Shown here in pieces: positions 25,663-33,148 of a DNA stretch of 64,000 bases. The DNA is taken from NCBI GenBank assembly GCA_964495385.1, contig CAZBVO010000009.1:1-64000 (forward strand), in the 5' to 3' direction. This DNA is from CAG-1138 sp964495385. Lineage in GTDB: Bacteria; Bacillota; Clostridia; Christensenellales; CAG-917. The notes beneath the pieces are model-generated. The model searched no databases, had not been told where the DNA came from, and saw only the letters and a program-made list of their open reading frames with translations. Each line of letters begins with the position of its first letter. Position 1 is the stretch's first letter. Both the position numbers and the translations under genes were made by a program.

Positions 25663-25849
25663 ATTGGACGAAAACTCCGTTTGTGAGTTGCAAAAATCGC
25701 TGGATTTAAAAGTCGCATCACTAGTGTCGGCCAAGGAAGCCAGAGAAGATATAGATAACGAGCAATTAGAAACTTTTGATTTGCTTGTAGACATCATTTT
25801 AGATAATGAAGACAATTTGGATTTTTTAAATCATCTTTTCAATAGTTAG
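25577..25849 (+). CDS. Unknown 90-residue acidic helical protein
   Basis: The N-terminal 35 residues are Lys/Gln/Ala-rich helix, the C-terminal half is acidic (EDIDNEQLETFDLLVDIILDNEDNLDFLNHLF). The ribosome site is weak (AAAGGA, 14 bases upstream), but overlap with the preceding gene would allow coupled translation. A basic protein followed by an acidic one is compatible with a toxin-antitoxin pair, but no family is recognised. Confidence 0.55.
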   Translation: MLNEIQKNKFKQQAKEAAQNLLKELNISKLDENSVCELQKSLDLKVASLVSAKEAREDIDNEQLETFDLLVDIILDNEDNLDFLNHLFNS

Positions 25850-25885
25850 TACAAGCATATTTATTTAAAACATAATTGAGAGAAC

Positions 25886-25912
25886 AGGCCGGCAAATTCT
25901 GTCGGCCTTTTT
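25886..25912 (+). terminator. Terminator at the right edge of the AT-rich island
   Basis: The stem AGGCCGGCA/TGTCGGCCT with loop AATTC is followed by TTTTTG. It shares TGTCGGCCTTTTT with the left-edge terminator. Confidence 0.88.
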
Positions 25913-26003
25913 GTACGGCATCAGGCGATTCTACTCGCCTTTCTGCGGTTTGTACCGTTTGTACTTCGACATAAAACCAAACGGTTTCTCATACTTATTA
26001 AGT

Positions 26004-27515
26004 ATGAAAAATTCAGGGAAAAAAGTTTATAAGGCCGTGGCTTTGGTCACCGTGTTCGGCATAGCCGCAAGGGGCGTCGGTTTTTTGTTTAAGGTTTACG
26101 TCGGGCGCAAACTCGGAGCCGAAGCGGTGGGGCTTTATCAGTTGTCGTTGTCGGTGCTGTTTTTGCTGTCGGCCGTCGCATCCAGCGGAATCCCTTTGGT
26201 GCTGTCAAGGCGTATTGCCGCCGCAAGCGACGACGGCGAGGTTTTCGGATACGTCGGCTCGGGATTGTTGATTTGTTGCGGCGTGTCGGCGATTCTTGTG
26301 TTGCTTTTTTATCTGCTTGGCGACAATTTGGCCGTGTTTTTCAGCGATTTACGGGCCGTTCCCGTTTTTATGATCGTTCTCCCGTCCCTGTTGTCAACGT
26401 CGGTTTACGCCGCCGTCAGGGCCTATTTTTTGGGCAAAAAACGCTTCTTCGCTTTTTCGGTAACCGAACTTGCCGAAGAAGTTGTAAAAGTTGCAATCTG
26501 CATTGTTTTGTGCAACGGAAAATTGAACGTTTCGGGAGCCAAGGCAATTGCCGTCGCATTTGTCGCAAGCGATTTTGTCTGCGCCGCCGTGCTGACGGCG
26601 ATTTTCTTTGCCGAAGGCGGCCGCCTAAAGCGTCCGACCGCATTAAAAAACATTGTTAAAAGCTCGTTTCCTCTGACTCTTATTCGCATTTTCGGAAGCC
26701 TGATAGGAAGTTTGACGGCATTTATTGTTCCGCTTTTGTTGGTCAGAAGCGGTATGACGTCGGCGGAAGCAACGGCCGACTACGGACGAGTAACAGGCAT
26801 GAGCATGCCACTTCTTATGGCTCCGCTTTCCGTCACGGGAGCACTGTCTACCGTGCTTATTCCGGAAGTAGCAAGCAGCAAAAAAAGCGGTTTAGCCGCA
26901 AAAATCAACTCGTCAACACTGTTTGCCGCCATAATCGGAAGCATTTTTGTTATGATTTACATACCTTTGGGCGAAAGTTTGGGAACTTTTTTGTTTAACG
27001 ACGCCCGAGCAGGCAGATACGTGAGCATTGCCGCCGTCATGATTTTTCCGCTCGAGCTTAATCAAATCACCACCGGCATACTAAACAGCCTCGGCAGAGA
27101 AAAAACAACCTTCCTGCATTTTATCGCAGGCTCGGCGGCAACGCTTGCGTGTTTGCTTGTTTTGCCGTCAAAAATCGGCGTCTATGCCATTGCCGGCGGC
27201 TCGTTTTGTTGTTTTGCAATCACGTCCGTGCTAAATTATCGGGTTCTGATAAAAACCGAGGGCCTGCCGTTGGACTTCAAAAAACCGCTTAGGGCCCTTT
27301 TGCTTGCTTTGCCGTCGGGGATACTTTGCTACGCAATAAAAGGAATATCCGAATGGTATTTGCCGCTTGGGGGCTCCGTCATCCTTTCTGCGGGGGTTTC
27401 GGCGGTGTGGTATATCGCTTCGCTGTGGCTTGCAAACGTTTTGGATTTTGCCTCTTTTAGGTCAAAAAAAGGCAATCCTCAACGGATTGCCGAAACGGTG
27501 GCCCGAGTTAAATGA
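26004..27515 (+). CDS. SpoVB/MurJ-like polysaccharide flippase
   Basis: From the ATG at 26004 the protein is 503 residues with about 14 membrane helices. VTVFGIAARGVGFLFKVYVGRKLGAEAVGLYQLSLSV at the start and the pattern of a second half beginning near residue 230 place it with the MOP-superfamily SpoVB/PST flippases that move lipid-linked sugars or peptidoglycan precursors. The start codon lies in a small palindrome (CATACTTATTAAGTATG) and has no ribosome site, so the start is uncertain. Its stop overlaps the convergent folT gene by 8 bases. Presence does not by itself prove sporulation. Confidence 0.82.
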   Translation: MKNSGKKVYKAVALVTVFGIAARGVGFLFKVYVGRKLGAEAVGLYQLSLSVLFLLSAVASSGIPLVLSRRIAAASDDGEVFGYVGSGLLICCGVSAILVLLFYLLGDNLAVFFSDLRAVPVFMIVLPSLLSTSVYAAVRAYFLGKKRFFAFSVTELAEEVVKVAICIVLCNGKLNVSGAKAIAVAFVASDFVCAAVLTAIFFAEGGRLKRPTALKNIVKSSFPLTLIRIFGSLIGSLTAFIVPLLLVRSGMTSAEATADYGRVTGMSMPLLMAPLSVTGALSTVLIPEVASSKKSGLAAKINSSTLFAAIIGSIFVMIYIPLGESLGTFLFNDARAGRYVSIAAVMIFPLELNQITTGILNSLGREKTTFLHFIAGSAATLACLLVLPSKIGVYAIAGGSFCCFAITSVLNYRVLIKTEGLPLDFKKPLRALLLALPSGILCYAIKGISEWYLPLGGSVILSAGVSAVWYIASLWLANVLDFASFRSKKGNPQRIAETVARVK

Positions 27516-28035
27516 CCCCAAACCCTGCCCTTTTAAAATATTTATCTATCATAGGTATTAACACTAAAGTTAAAGCGGCGTTTAGTAGCAGCACCAAACC
27601 TTGCGAAACGATTCTGCTTCCCGTGTAAACCCAAAAGGTTTTTTTGCCTTTGGCATAACAGTACCACAAGGTGGTGGTGTTTATCCCCACGGTGCAAATT
27701 GCCAAGACCAGAATATAAGCTATCGCCACTTTGGCCGCAAGGTTGTTTTTGCATATTTTTTTTGCTATGCTCGGCATCACGCCGGTCAGCCCTGCCGAAA
27801 GCGTCAGCAGCGGCAGCCAGGCGCCGTGCGGAAAAAGCAGACACCCTATTCCGTCTCCCACCGCGCCGACCACGAACCCGGCAAACGGCCCCATATAAAG
27901 GCCTGCAATCACCGACGGGATGTACGTTAAGGACAGACTGAGCGCGGTCGTTTGTGCCGAAAGGCAGTTAAGGGCCGCCGAAACCGCCGCGAAAAGCGCA
28001 ACGTATGCAACTTGTTTGCTTGACATTTTTTTCAT
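27508..28035 (-). CDS. folT: Folate ECF transporter substrate-binding subunit FolT
   Basis: The protein is 175 residues with about six membrane helices (VAYVALFAAVSAALNCL; GPFAGFVVGAVGDGIGCLL). The sequence fits ECF S components of the FolT group, and the tetrahydrofolate riboswitch directly upstream supports folate. It works with a shared energising module (EcfA/A'/T) not found in this window. Confidence 0.9.
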   Translation of the reverse strand: MKKMSSKQVAYVALFAAVSAALNCLSAQTTALSLSLTYIPSVIAGLYMGPFAGFVVGAVGDGIGCLLFPHGAWLPLLTLSAGLTGVMPSIAKKICKNNLAAKVAIAYILVLAICTVGINTTTLWYCYAKGKKTFWVYTGSRIVSQGLVLLLNAALTLVLIPMIDKYFKRAGFGVI

Positions 28036-28043
28036 AAAAAAAC

Positions 28044-28059
28044 CTCCGAAAATTCAGAG
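28044..28059 (-). promoter_or_regulatory. Ribosome-site hairpin of folT
   Basis: On the minus strand CTCTGAA and TTCGGAG pair across two bases, tying up the GGAGG ribosome site of folT. This would be the translation-level switch of the THF riboswitch. Confidence 0.65.
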
Positions 28060-28089
28060 ATTCGAGCGTGGTTATACAACCGTATAATC

Positions 28090-28187
28090 GAGCAACGAAT
28101 GCAGCAATCCACCGCAGGGATTATCCTTTCGTTTGCGGACAACATTCCATCCCGCAACACTTAACGCGAATTGCCTACTCTGCTAAG
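28090..28187 (-). promoter_or_regulatory. Tetrahydrofolate riboswitch
   Basis: The minus strand reads GAGTAGGCAATTCGCGTTAAG, then GGATGGAATGTTGTCC, then CTGCGGTGGATTGCTGCAT. The GAGTAG, TTCGCGTTAAGTG and GGTGGATTGCTGCAT blocks are the core of the folT-type THF riboswitch. It should lower FolT synthesis when reduced folate is plentiful. Confidence 0.92.
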
Positions 28188-28190
28188 CTA

Positions 28191-28219
28191 ATTATAGTTT
28201 ATTTTTGAGCGCAAGGCAA
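28191..28219 (-). promoter_or_regulatory. Promoter of folT
   Basis: On the minus strand TTGCCT (28219-28214) and TATAAT (28196-28191) have a 17-base spacer. It overlaps the divergent promoter at 28205-28234. Confidence 0.82.
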
Positions 28220-28234
28220 TAAAATTTGTATAAA
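28205..28234 (+). promoter_or_regulatory. Promoter of the DUF421-DUF4363 pair
   Basis: TTGAGC (28205-28210) and TATAAA (28229-28234) have an 18-base spacer. The predicted leader is only about 20 bases with no ribosome site. Confidence 0.6.
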
Positions 28235-28262
28235 AAAACCGTTTACCGGCAATAATGTGTGT

Positions 28263-28961
28263 ATGCTTACCATTTTTATCCGAACAATAGTGCTGTACTT
28301 GGCACTTATAGTCGTAATGCGCATTATGGGCAAACGGCAACTGGGCGAAATGCAACCTTTCGAGCTGGGAATAACGCTTGTCGTGGCCGACCTCACCTGC
28401 ATTCCGATGAGCGATCCGTCAATTCCGTTCATCTACGGCATTTTGCCTATGATTGCTCTGCTTATAACGCACGTCATCATCACTTTTATACAGCAAAAAC
28501 ACCAGGGGTTCAGAAAACTTATGAACGGAAAACCCATAATCGTAATCGAAAACGGAAACATCGACGTCAAGGCTTTGGGACGCACGGGACTCAGCGTAAA
28601 CGACCTTATGTCCGGACTGCGCTCGTCTGGCTATTTCAACCTGGACGACGTTGCGTTTGCCATTTTGGAAACCAACGGCAAACTGAGCGTTCTTCCTGCA
28701 TACGAATCGGCCGAAGTGACTTGCGGCGACATCAACCTGCCGCCAAAACCCGTCGAACTTCCGTACACCGTTATCGTCGAAGGCAAGCTGATGCGCGAAA
28801 ATTTGGATTTGCTTGAATCCGCCCCCACCGTCGAGGAAATCGAAGACAAGCTGTCCGAAATCAACTTATCGCCGAAAGACGTGTTTATACTCACAATAAC
28901 GCAATCTAAAACTGCAGTAGTGCAATCTTATGACGGACAAATGACGTCCATTGATTTTTAA
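28263..28961 (+). CDS. DUF421 (YetF-like) membrane protein
   Basis: The protein is about 232 residues (GTG at 28257 or ATG at 28263; no ribosome site for either). Three N-terminal membrane helices (LTIFIRTIVLYLALIVVMRIMGKRQLGEMQPFELG is characteristic), then a cytosolic domain with KPIIVIENGNID and LRSSGYFNLDDVAFAILETNGKLSV, both DUF421 hallmarks. Bacillus members are linked to spore germination and membrane functions, but the role is not established. It is 2 bases from the DUF4363 gene. Confidence 0.88.
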   Translation: MLTIFIRTIVLYLALIVVMRIMGKRQLGEMQPFELGITLVVADLTCIPMSDPSIPFIYGILPMIALLITHVIITFIQQKHQGFRKLMNGKPIIVIENGNIDVKALGRTGLSVNDLMSGLRSSGYFNLDDVAFAILETNGKLSVLPAYESAEVTCGDINLPPKPVELPYTVIVEGKLMRENLDLLESAPTVEEIEDKLSEINLSPKDVFILTITQSKTAVVQSYDGQMTSIDF

Positions 28962-28963
28962 AC

Positions 28964-29344
28964 ATGAAAAAACTTATCATCGCTTTGTGCATTCTGGCAC
29001 TTGTTTTATCTTTTGGAATTTACGACTATTTCAGAGTCAAAAGGGTTTTTTCCGAGTTCGGCGAACGCATGGAAACGCTGGACGAACTTGTCGACCGACA
29101 AAAAACCGAAGAGGCACTAACCTGTTGTATCGAGCTTATCGAATGGTGGGAAAAAGAACGGATATACATCGAAATGTTCAACTACTCCTCCGAAATGCGT
29201 GCCATCCCCGTAACTCTCGGCGAAATTCAGGGAAGCTTGGAGGTGGACGATCTGACAAACGCATCGTCAAAAACCGCAAGTACTAAAATTCTTATCGAAA
29301 ACGTCAGAAAAACAGTGACTTTCGATCCGATCGGGTTGTTGTGA
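28964..29344 (+). CDS. DUF4363 family protein
   Basis: The protein is 126 residues: one N-terminal membrane helix (KKLIIALCILALVLSFGIYDYF) and an extracellular helical domain with CCIELIEWWEKERIY. This is the usual partner of DUF421 genes in Clostridia and is very likely co-translated with it. Confidence 0.82.
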   Translation: MKKLIIALCILALVLSFGIYDYFRVKRVFSEFGERMETLDELVDRQKTEEALTCCIELIEWWEKERIYIEMFNYSSEMRAIPVTLGEIQGSLEVDDLTNASSKTASTKILIENVRKTVTFDPIGLL

Positions 29345-29349
29345 TACAA

Positions 29350-29380
29350 AAAAGGCAGGACGCTTTGTCCTGCCTTTTCT
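29350..29380 (+). terminator. Terminator after DUF4363
   Basis: The stem AAAAGGCAGGAC/GTCCTGCCTTTT is followed by CT. The A run on the other side lets it also serve the convergent kinase gene. Confidence 0.88.
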
Positions 29381-29389
29381 CTACCGTTT

Positions 29390-30979
29390 TTATTTGTTGA
29401 GCATTGCAAAATTCTTTTTGTTGCTCTTGTAAAGGTTTTTGAACACCTCAAAGTTTCTGTCGTAAATCGGTTTGAGTTCCGGATTAGGCCTGTACGTTGC
29501 GACAACAGGGATAAAGTTTTTAACTTCGCCCAAATCCTTGATGAGGCCTAGGCCGACGCCTACAACCGCCGCCGCGCCTACCGCACCTACGTTTTGCGGA
29601 CTTGCAACCGTTTCGATGGTGCGTCCGGTAATATCGGCCAAAATCTGGCACGTCGCATCCGAAAGAGCACCGCCGCCTACAAAGCGGATAGGATCGGAAG
29701 TTTTAACTTTTTTGCATTCTGCCTCCAGCATCCAACGTTTGTGGAAGCAAATGCCTTCGATGACGGCACGGATAAGCTGGCGTTTGCCCGTTTCGATGCC
29801 GATGTTGAAGAACATTCCTTTTGCGTTAGGATCTTCAAACGGGCAACGGTTGCCGTGCAACCACGGAGTGAACACTACGCCGTCGCATCCTGCCGGAACG
29901 GTTTTGATTACAGACGTCATATAGTCGTAAAGGCTGGTGTATTCGGCTTCGATACCTTCGGTAACGTCGTGTTTGTCAAGATAGATGCCGATTTCGTCCA
30001 ACGCAAGGTGGTTTTTAACCCACTCTAAGCACTTGCCACTGGTTTCCATTTCGGCAAAATAGTTGTATTTGCCGTCCTGCGCTCCGACGATTGCCGCAAT
30101 CATGGTTGTTGCGTCAACCACGGATTTGTCGGTAACGGTGCCAACCCAACCGCTGGTGCCGCTGTAAATGTGCGTGTCGCCCACCGCTGTCGATCCTGCG
30201 CCTACGCCGATAAGGCTTGCGTCTCCGCCGCCGCCGAACACGGGGGTTCCCTCTTCGAGGCCGAGTTCTGCCGCCGCTTTTGCGGTTATGCCGCCGACAA
30301 GATCGGTACAATCGACGATTTCGGCAAGGTGATCGGTGTTCAGTTTGAACATCTTGCACATCGATTTGGACCACTGTTTTTTATGTATGTCATAAATAAG
30401 GGTGCCGAACGCACTGTCCGGAGTCATAATAAACCTTCCGGTTGCGCGGCCAATCAAATATTCCTTAACGTCAAGCCACTTGTAAGCTTTTTTGAAATTG
30501 TCCGGCTCGTGCGCTTCGATCCATTTATATTTCCAAACAGGATCCTTAACGCTTGCCGAAACGGCGCCCGTTATCATAATGGACTTTACGAGTTTAAACA
30601 CGTTTGCACCGGCAATTTGGAAGCCGTGCGCAATGCCCTTTTTGATTTCTTCTTTTGCACGTTGGTCCATATAGCTCATCGGACGACGAACGGCATTGCC
30701 CTCCTTGTCAACCAAAACGAGGCCCTGCATCTGACTGCAGAACGAAACGCCCTTGATTTCGGCCGGAGTGACGGCGGATTTTTCAAAAATCGCCTTCGTG
30801 GTAACGCACATCGCATACCACCATTCGTCGGCATCCTGTTCGGCACCGCCGTTTTCGAAAACGTAAAGGTTGTAGCCGCACATGGCCGATTCGACCAGCT
30901 TTATTTCCTTATCTATTTCAAACAAACAGGTTTTAATGCCGGTTGTGCCGACATCGTAAGCAATAACAAAAGTTCCCAT
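29390..30979 (-). CDS. FGGY-family carbohydrate kinase, xylulokinase-like
   Basis: The protein is 529 residues from the ATG at 30979 (GGAGG eight bases upstream; a longer TTG reading covers that site). FVIAYDVGTTGIKTCLFE is the N-terminal phosphate motif, GGGGDASLIGVGAGS and the FVGGGALSDATCQILADIT segment are FGGY ATP-site motifs. It phosphorylates a sugar or polyol. Xylulose is most likely, but the CSQMQGLVLVD region alone does not settle the substrate. No pentose isomerase is nearby. Confidence 0.88.
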   Translation of the reverse strand: MGTFVIAYDVGTTGIKTCLFEIDKEIKLVESAMCGYNLYVFENGGAEQDADEWWYAMCVTTKAIFEKSAVTPAEIKGVSFCSQMQGLVLVDKEGNAVRRPMSYMDQRAKEEIKKGIAHGFQIAGANVFKLVKSIMITGAVSASVKDPVWKYKWIEAHEPDNFKKAYKWLDVKEYLIGRATGRFIMTPDSAFGTLIYDIHKKQWSKSMCKMFKLNTDHLAEIVDCTDLVGGITAKAAAELGLEEGTPVFGGGGDASLIGVGAGSTAVGDTHIYSGTSGWVGTVTDKSVVDATTMIAAIVGAQDGKYNYFAEMETSGKCLEWVKNHLALDEIGIYLDKHDVTEGIEAEYTSLYDYMTSVIKTVPAGCDGVVFTPWLHGNRCPFEDPNAKGMFFNIGIETGKRQLIRAVIEGICFHKRWMLEAECKKVKTSDPIRFVGGGALSDATCQILADITGRTIETVASPQNVGAVGAAAVVGVGLGLIKDLGEVKNFIPVVATYRPNPELKPIYDRNFEVFKNLYKSNKKNFAMLNK

Positions 30980-31010
30980 ATTTTCCTCCAAAAAACTTTG
31001 CTGTAATTTA

Positions 31011-31039
31011 ATTTTACATTAAATTCCGACGTTTGTAAA
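31011..31039 (-). promoter_or_regulatory. Promoter of the FGGY kinase gene
   Basis: On the minus strand TTTACA (31039-31034) and TAAAAT (31016-31011) have a 17-base spacer. Confidence 0.7.
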
Positions 31040-31053
31040 CATCTTTTTGAAAT

Positions 31054-33102
31054 TTATTCTAAAACGGTCAAAGGCAAGTAGTCGTCTGCCGACGCTCCGT
31101 TTACGCTAACCACGTAGCCGCCCGATGCCGCCACCGCATAAGTATTGCCGTCGACGGTCACAAAATACAGTCCGTCCGACAGCGCTATAAATTCGATGCC
31201 GTTCGAATCGACGTAATACTCGTTCGCAACTACCGTCGTGGTCCCTTCGGACAAAGCGGCCGCAGTATAAAGTATAATGCTTTTGCCGAGAGCCAAATCC
31301 TCTTCGGTGTAAGCGGTCACAAAAGCCAACGTTTGCCCCTCGTATGCCGAAACGTCCGTCTTAAAACTGCCGTCGGCATTAAGAATATCGCTGCCCAACT
31401 CGACTGCTGAATCGCCGTTTACGGCGTAAGCAACGTAGCCGTTGGATATGAGAGCGGAAATTTCACCGCCTTCCACGCTGACTTTTCGGTCCGAAGACAA
31501 CGCCTGCTTTTTATAAATCACGGTTGCCGTATCGCCGTCGGTGAAGCTATTGTATCCTTTTGCGTAAACGCCTACCGTATAATCTCCGGCAGAAGCAAAA
31601 TCGGTTGCGGCAAAACGGTGTTCGGTCGAAGTCGTTTCCGCCACCTTGGTTCCGTTAAGCGTAACGACGTATTCGTCTGCCCCGACAACGGCATTCCACG
31701 ACAACGTAAGCGTGCTTTCGTCAAACGTTGCCTCAGGCTTACCGAGACTCACCTTCAAAACGTAAGTGACGTCGGCAAATGCGCTTTCCAAATAAAAACC
31801 GACTTCGTTCGCCTTGACCGACACGACGTATTCGCCTGCGGCGGCAATATATTTGGACAAATCCACCGAAGTTTCCGTTATGTGATCGCCAATGACGTCG
31901 CCGTCTATTTTGACGGTATAATCTTTTGCGTTTTCAACGGCCGTCCAGCTGACCGTTCCGTTTTCGACAACAAGAGTCGGCGTGGCCAACTTCCCGTAAG
32001 TGTAGCAATAAATTTCGGATATCTTACCTGCCGTATAAAGGCCGTTTTCTTCGGCTTGCACGCTGATTTTGTGCGCGCCCGGCGCTTTTACGTAATCGGC
32101 AACGTCAAAACTTGTTGCCGTGATTTCTCCGCCCGCGGGATTGCCGTCGACAGCCACCGAATAAATGCGAGCATTGTCCAGTTTTTCCCAAGACACAACC
32201 GTTCCGTCAAGTTTCAAAACGGGAGCCCCGAGGCTTCCTCTGACCTTGTATTCGCAAGTTGTTGCGGCAGATGCGGAATAAAGGCCACCGTTGCTTTCCG
32301 TTGCGGATACGCAAACCGTGTACTCCGCCACGTCCGAAACGTAACCTGAAATGTCAACGCTGTTGTCCGAGCATTCCAAGCTGTGAATTGTTTGTCCGTC
32401 CTTTTTGATTTCGACAAGATACTTTTCCGCCCTATCGACGGCGGTCCAACTTGCAACCACGCCGTCATCCTGCGCCGACACCGAAAGTGCCGCCGGCGAG
32501 GCAAGCGCGCGGCGAAGAGTATATCCGAAAGAGTTTGAAAACTCGGACGACAAATAATATCCGTTTCCGTTTGCTTTTACACGAATTTCATAAACGCCAA
32601 CATTAACAATGTATTCCGACAAATCAACCTGCTTTTCGGTCAACTTGCTTGCTATGCGCACTCGGTTTACGACCACTTCGTACGTTGCGGAAACGTTGTT
32701 GTCCGACCAGCTCAAAATGCCCGATTCGGCATCGTACGACAAGTTTTGAGGCGCTTCAAAAGACACGTAATGAACGTAAGTTTCCGTGGTGCGGCCGCCT
32801 TCGACGCCTTCGCCGTCTATCGCCGCAACGGCAATAGTGTTTTCACCCGGCAAAAACGTTTGACCGTCCACCGTAAGATAGTTGACGTTTGTGTCCGTTA
32901 CGGTGCGCACGTCGCCCAAGTAAACGGCATAACCGCAATTGTCCGGAACCTGCGTCCATTCGACAACGTATTTTCCGTCGCTGTTTTTGTAAACGTAAAT
33001 GTTTTGCGTTTGCTCCAATGCAGCCGCCGACAAAGTGTCGGAAGCAAAGAGTCCAAAAAGAATTAGGATGAACGAAAAAACCGACAGGCAAATTCTTTTC
33101 AT
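31054..33102 (-). CDS. Secreted protein of tandem Fn3-like repeats
   Basis: The protein is 682 residues. A Sec signal peptide ends near LSAAALE; no lipobox. Residues about 30-540 contain six or so repeats of about 85-90 residues with the pattern LSWxxVxxAxxYxVxIDG and VDLSxYIxxxGxYxVxVKA, typical of bacterial fibronectin type III-like modules. A last domain (about 545-682) is different. No sorting signal or membrane helix is seen, so it is either released or held non-covalently. It lies 46 bases after uvrA with no terminator between; a weak TTGAAA-N17-TAAAGA lies in the gap. Confidence 0.8.
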   Translation of the reverse strand: MKRICLSVFSFILILFGLFASDTLSAAALEQTQNIYVYKNSDGKYVVEWTQVPDNCGYAVYLGDVRTVTDTNVNYLTVDGQTFLPGENTIAVAAIDGEGVEGGRTTETYVHYVSFEAPQNLSYDAESGILSWSDNNVSATYEVVVNRVRIASKLTEKQVDLSEYIVNVGVYEIRVKANGNGYYLSSEFSNSFGYTLRRALASPAALSVSAQDDGVVASWTAVDRAEKYLVEIKKDGQTIHSLECSDNSVDISGYVSDVAEYTVCVSATESNGGLYSASAATTCEYKVRGSLGAPVLKLDGTVVSWEKLDNARIYSVAVDGNPAGGEITATSFDVADYVKAPGAHKISVQAEENGLYTAGKISEIYCYTYGKLATPTLVVENGTVSWTAVENAKDYTVKIDGDVIGDHITETSVDLSKYIAAAGEYVVSVKANEVGFYLESAFADVTYVLKVSLGKPEATFDESTLTLSWNAVVGADEYVVTLNGTKVAETTSTEHRFAATDFASAGDYTVGVYAKGYNSFTDGDTATVIYKKQALSSDRKVSVEGGEISALISNGYVAYAVNGDSAVELGSDILNADGSFKTDVSAYEGQTLAFVTAYTEEDLALGKSIILYTAAALSEGTTTVVANEYYVDSNGIEFIALSDGLYFVTVDGNTYAVAASGGYVVSVNGASADDYLPLTVLE

Positions 33103-33148
33103 TGTTTAGCTCCTTAAATTTTATCTTTAGTGTTTTTTGCGTTTATTT

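Noticed and set aside
26004..27515. Presence of a SpoVB-like protein as evidence for sporulation
   Set aside because: The same fold serves many polysaccharide flippases, and no other sporulation gene is in the window.
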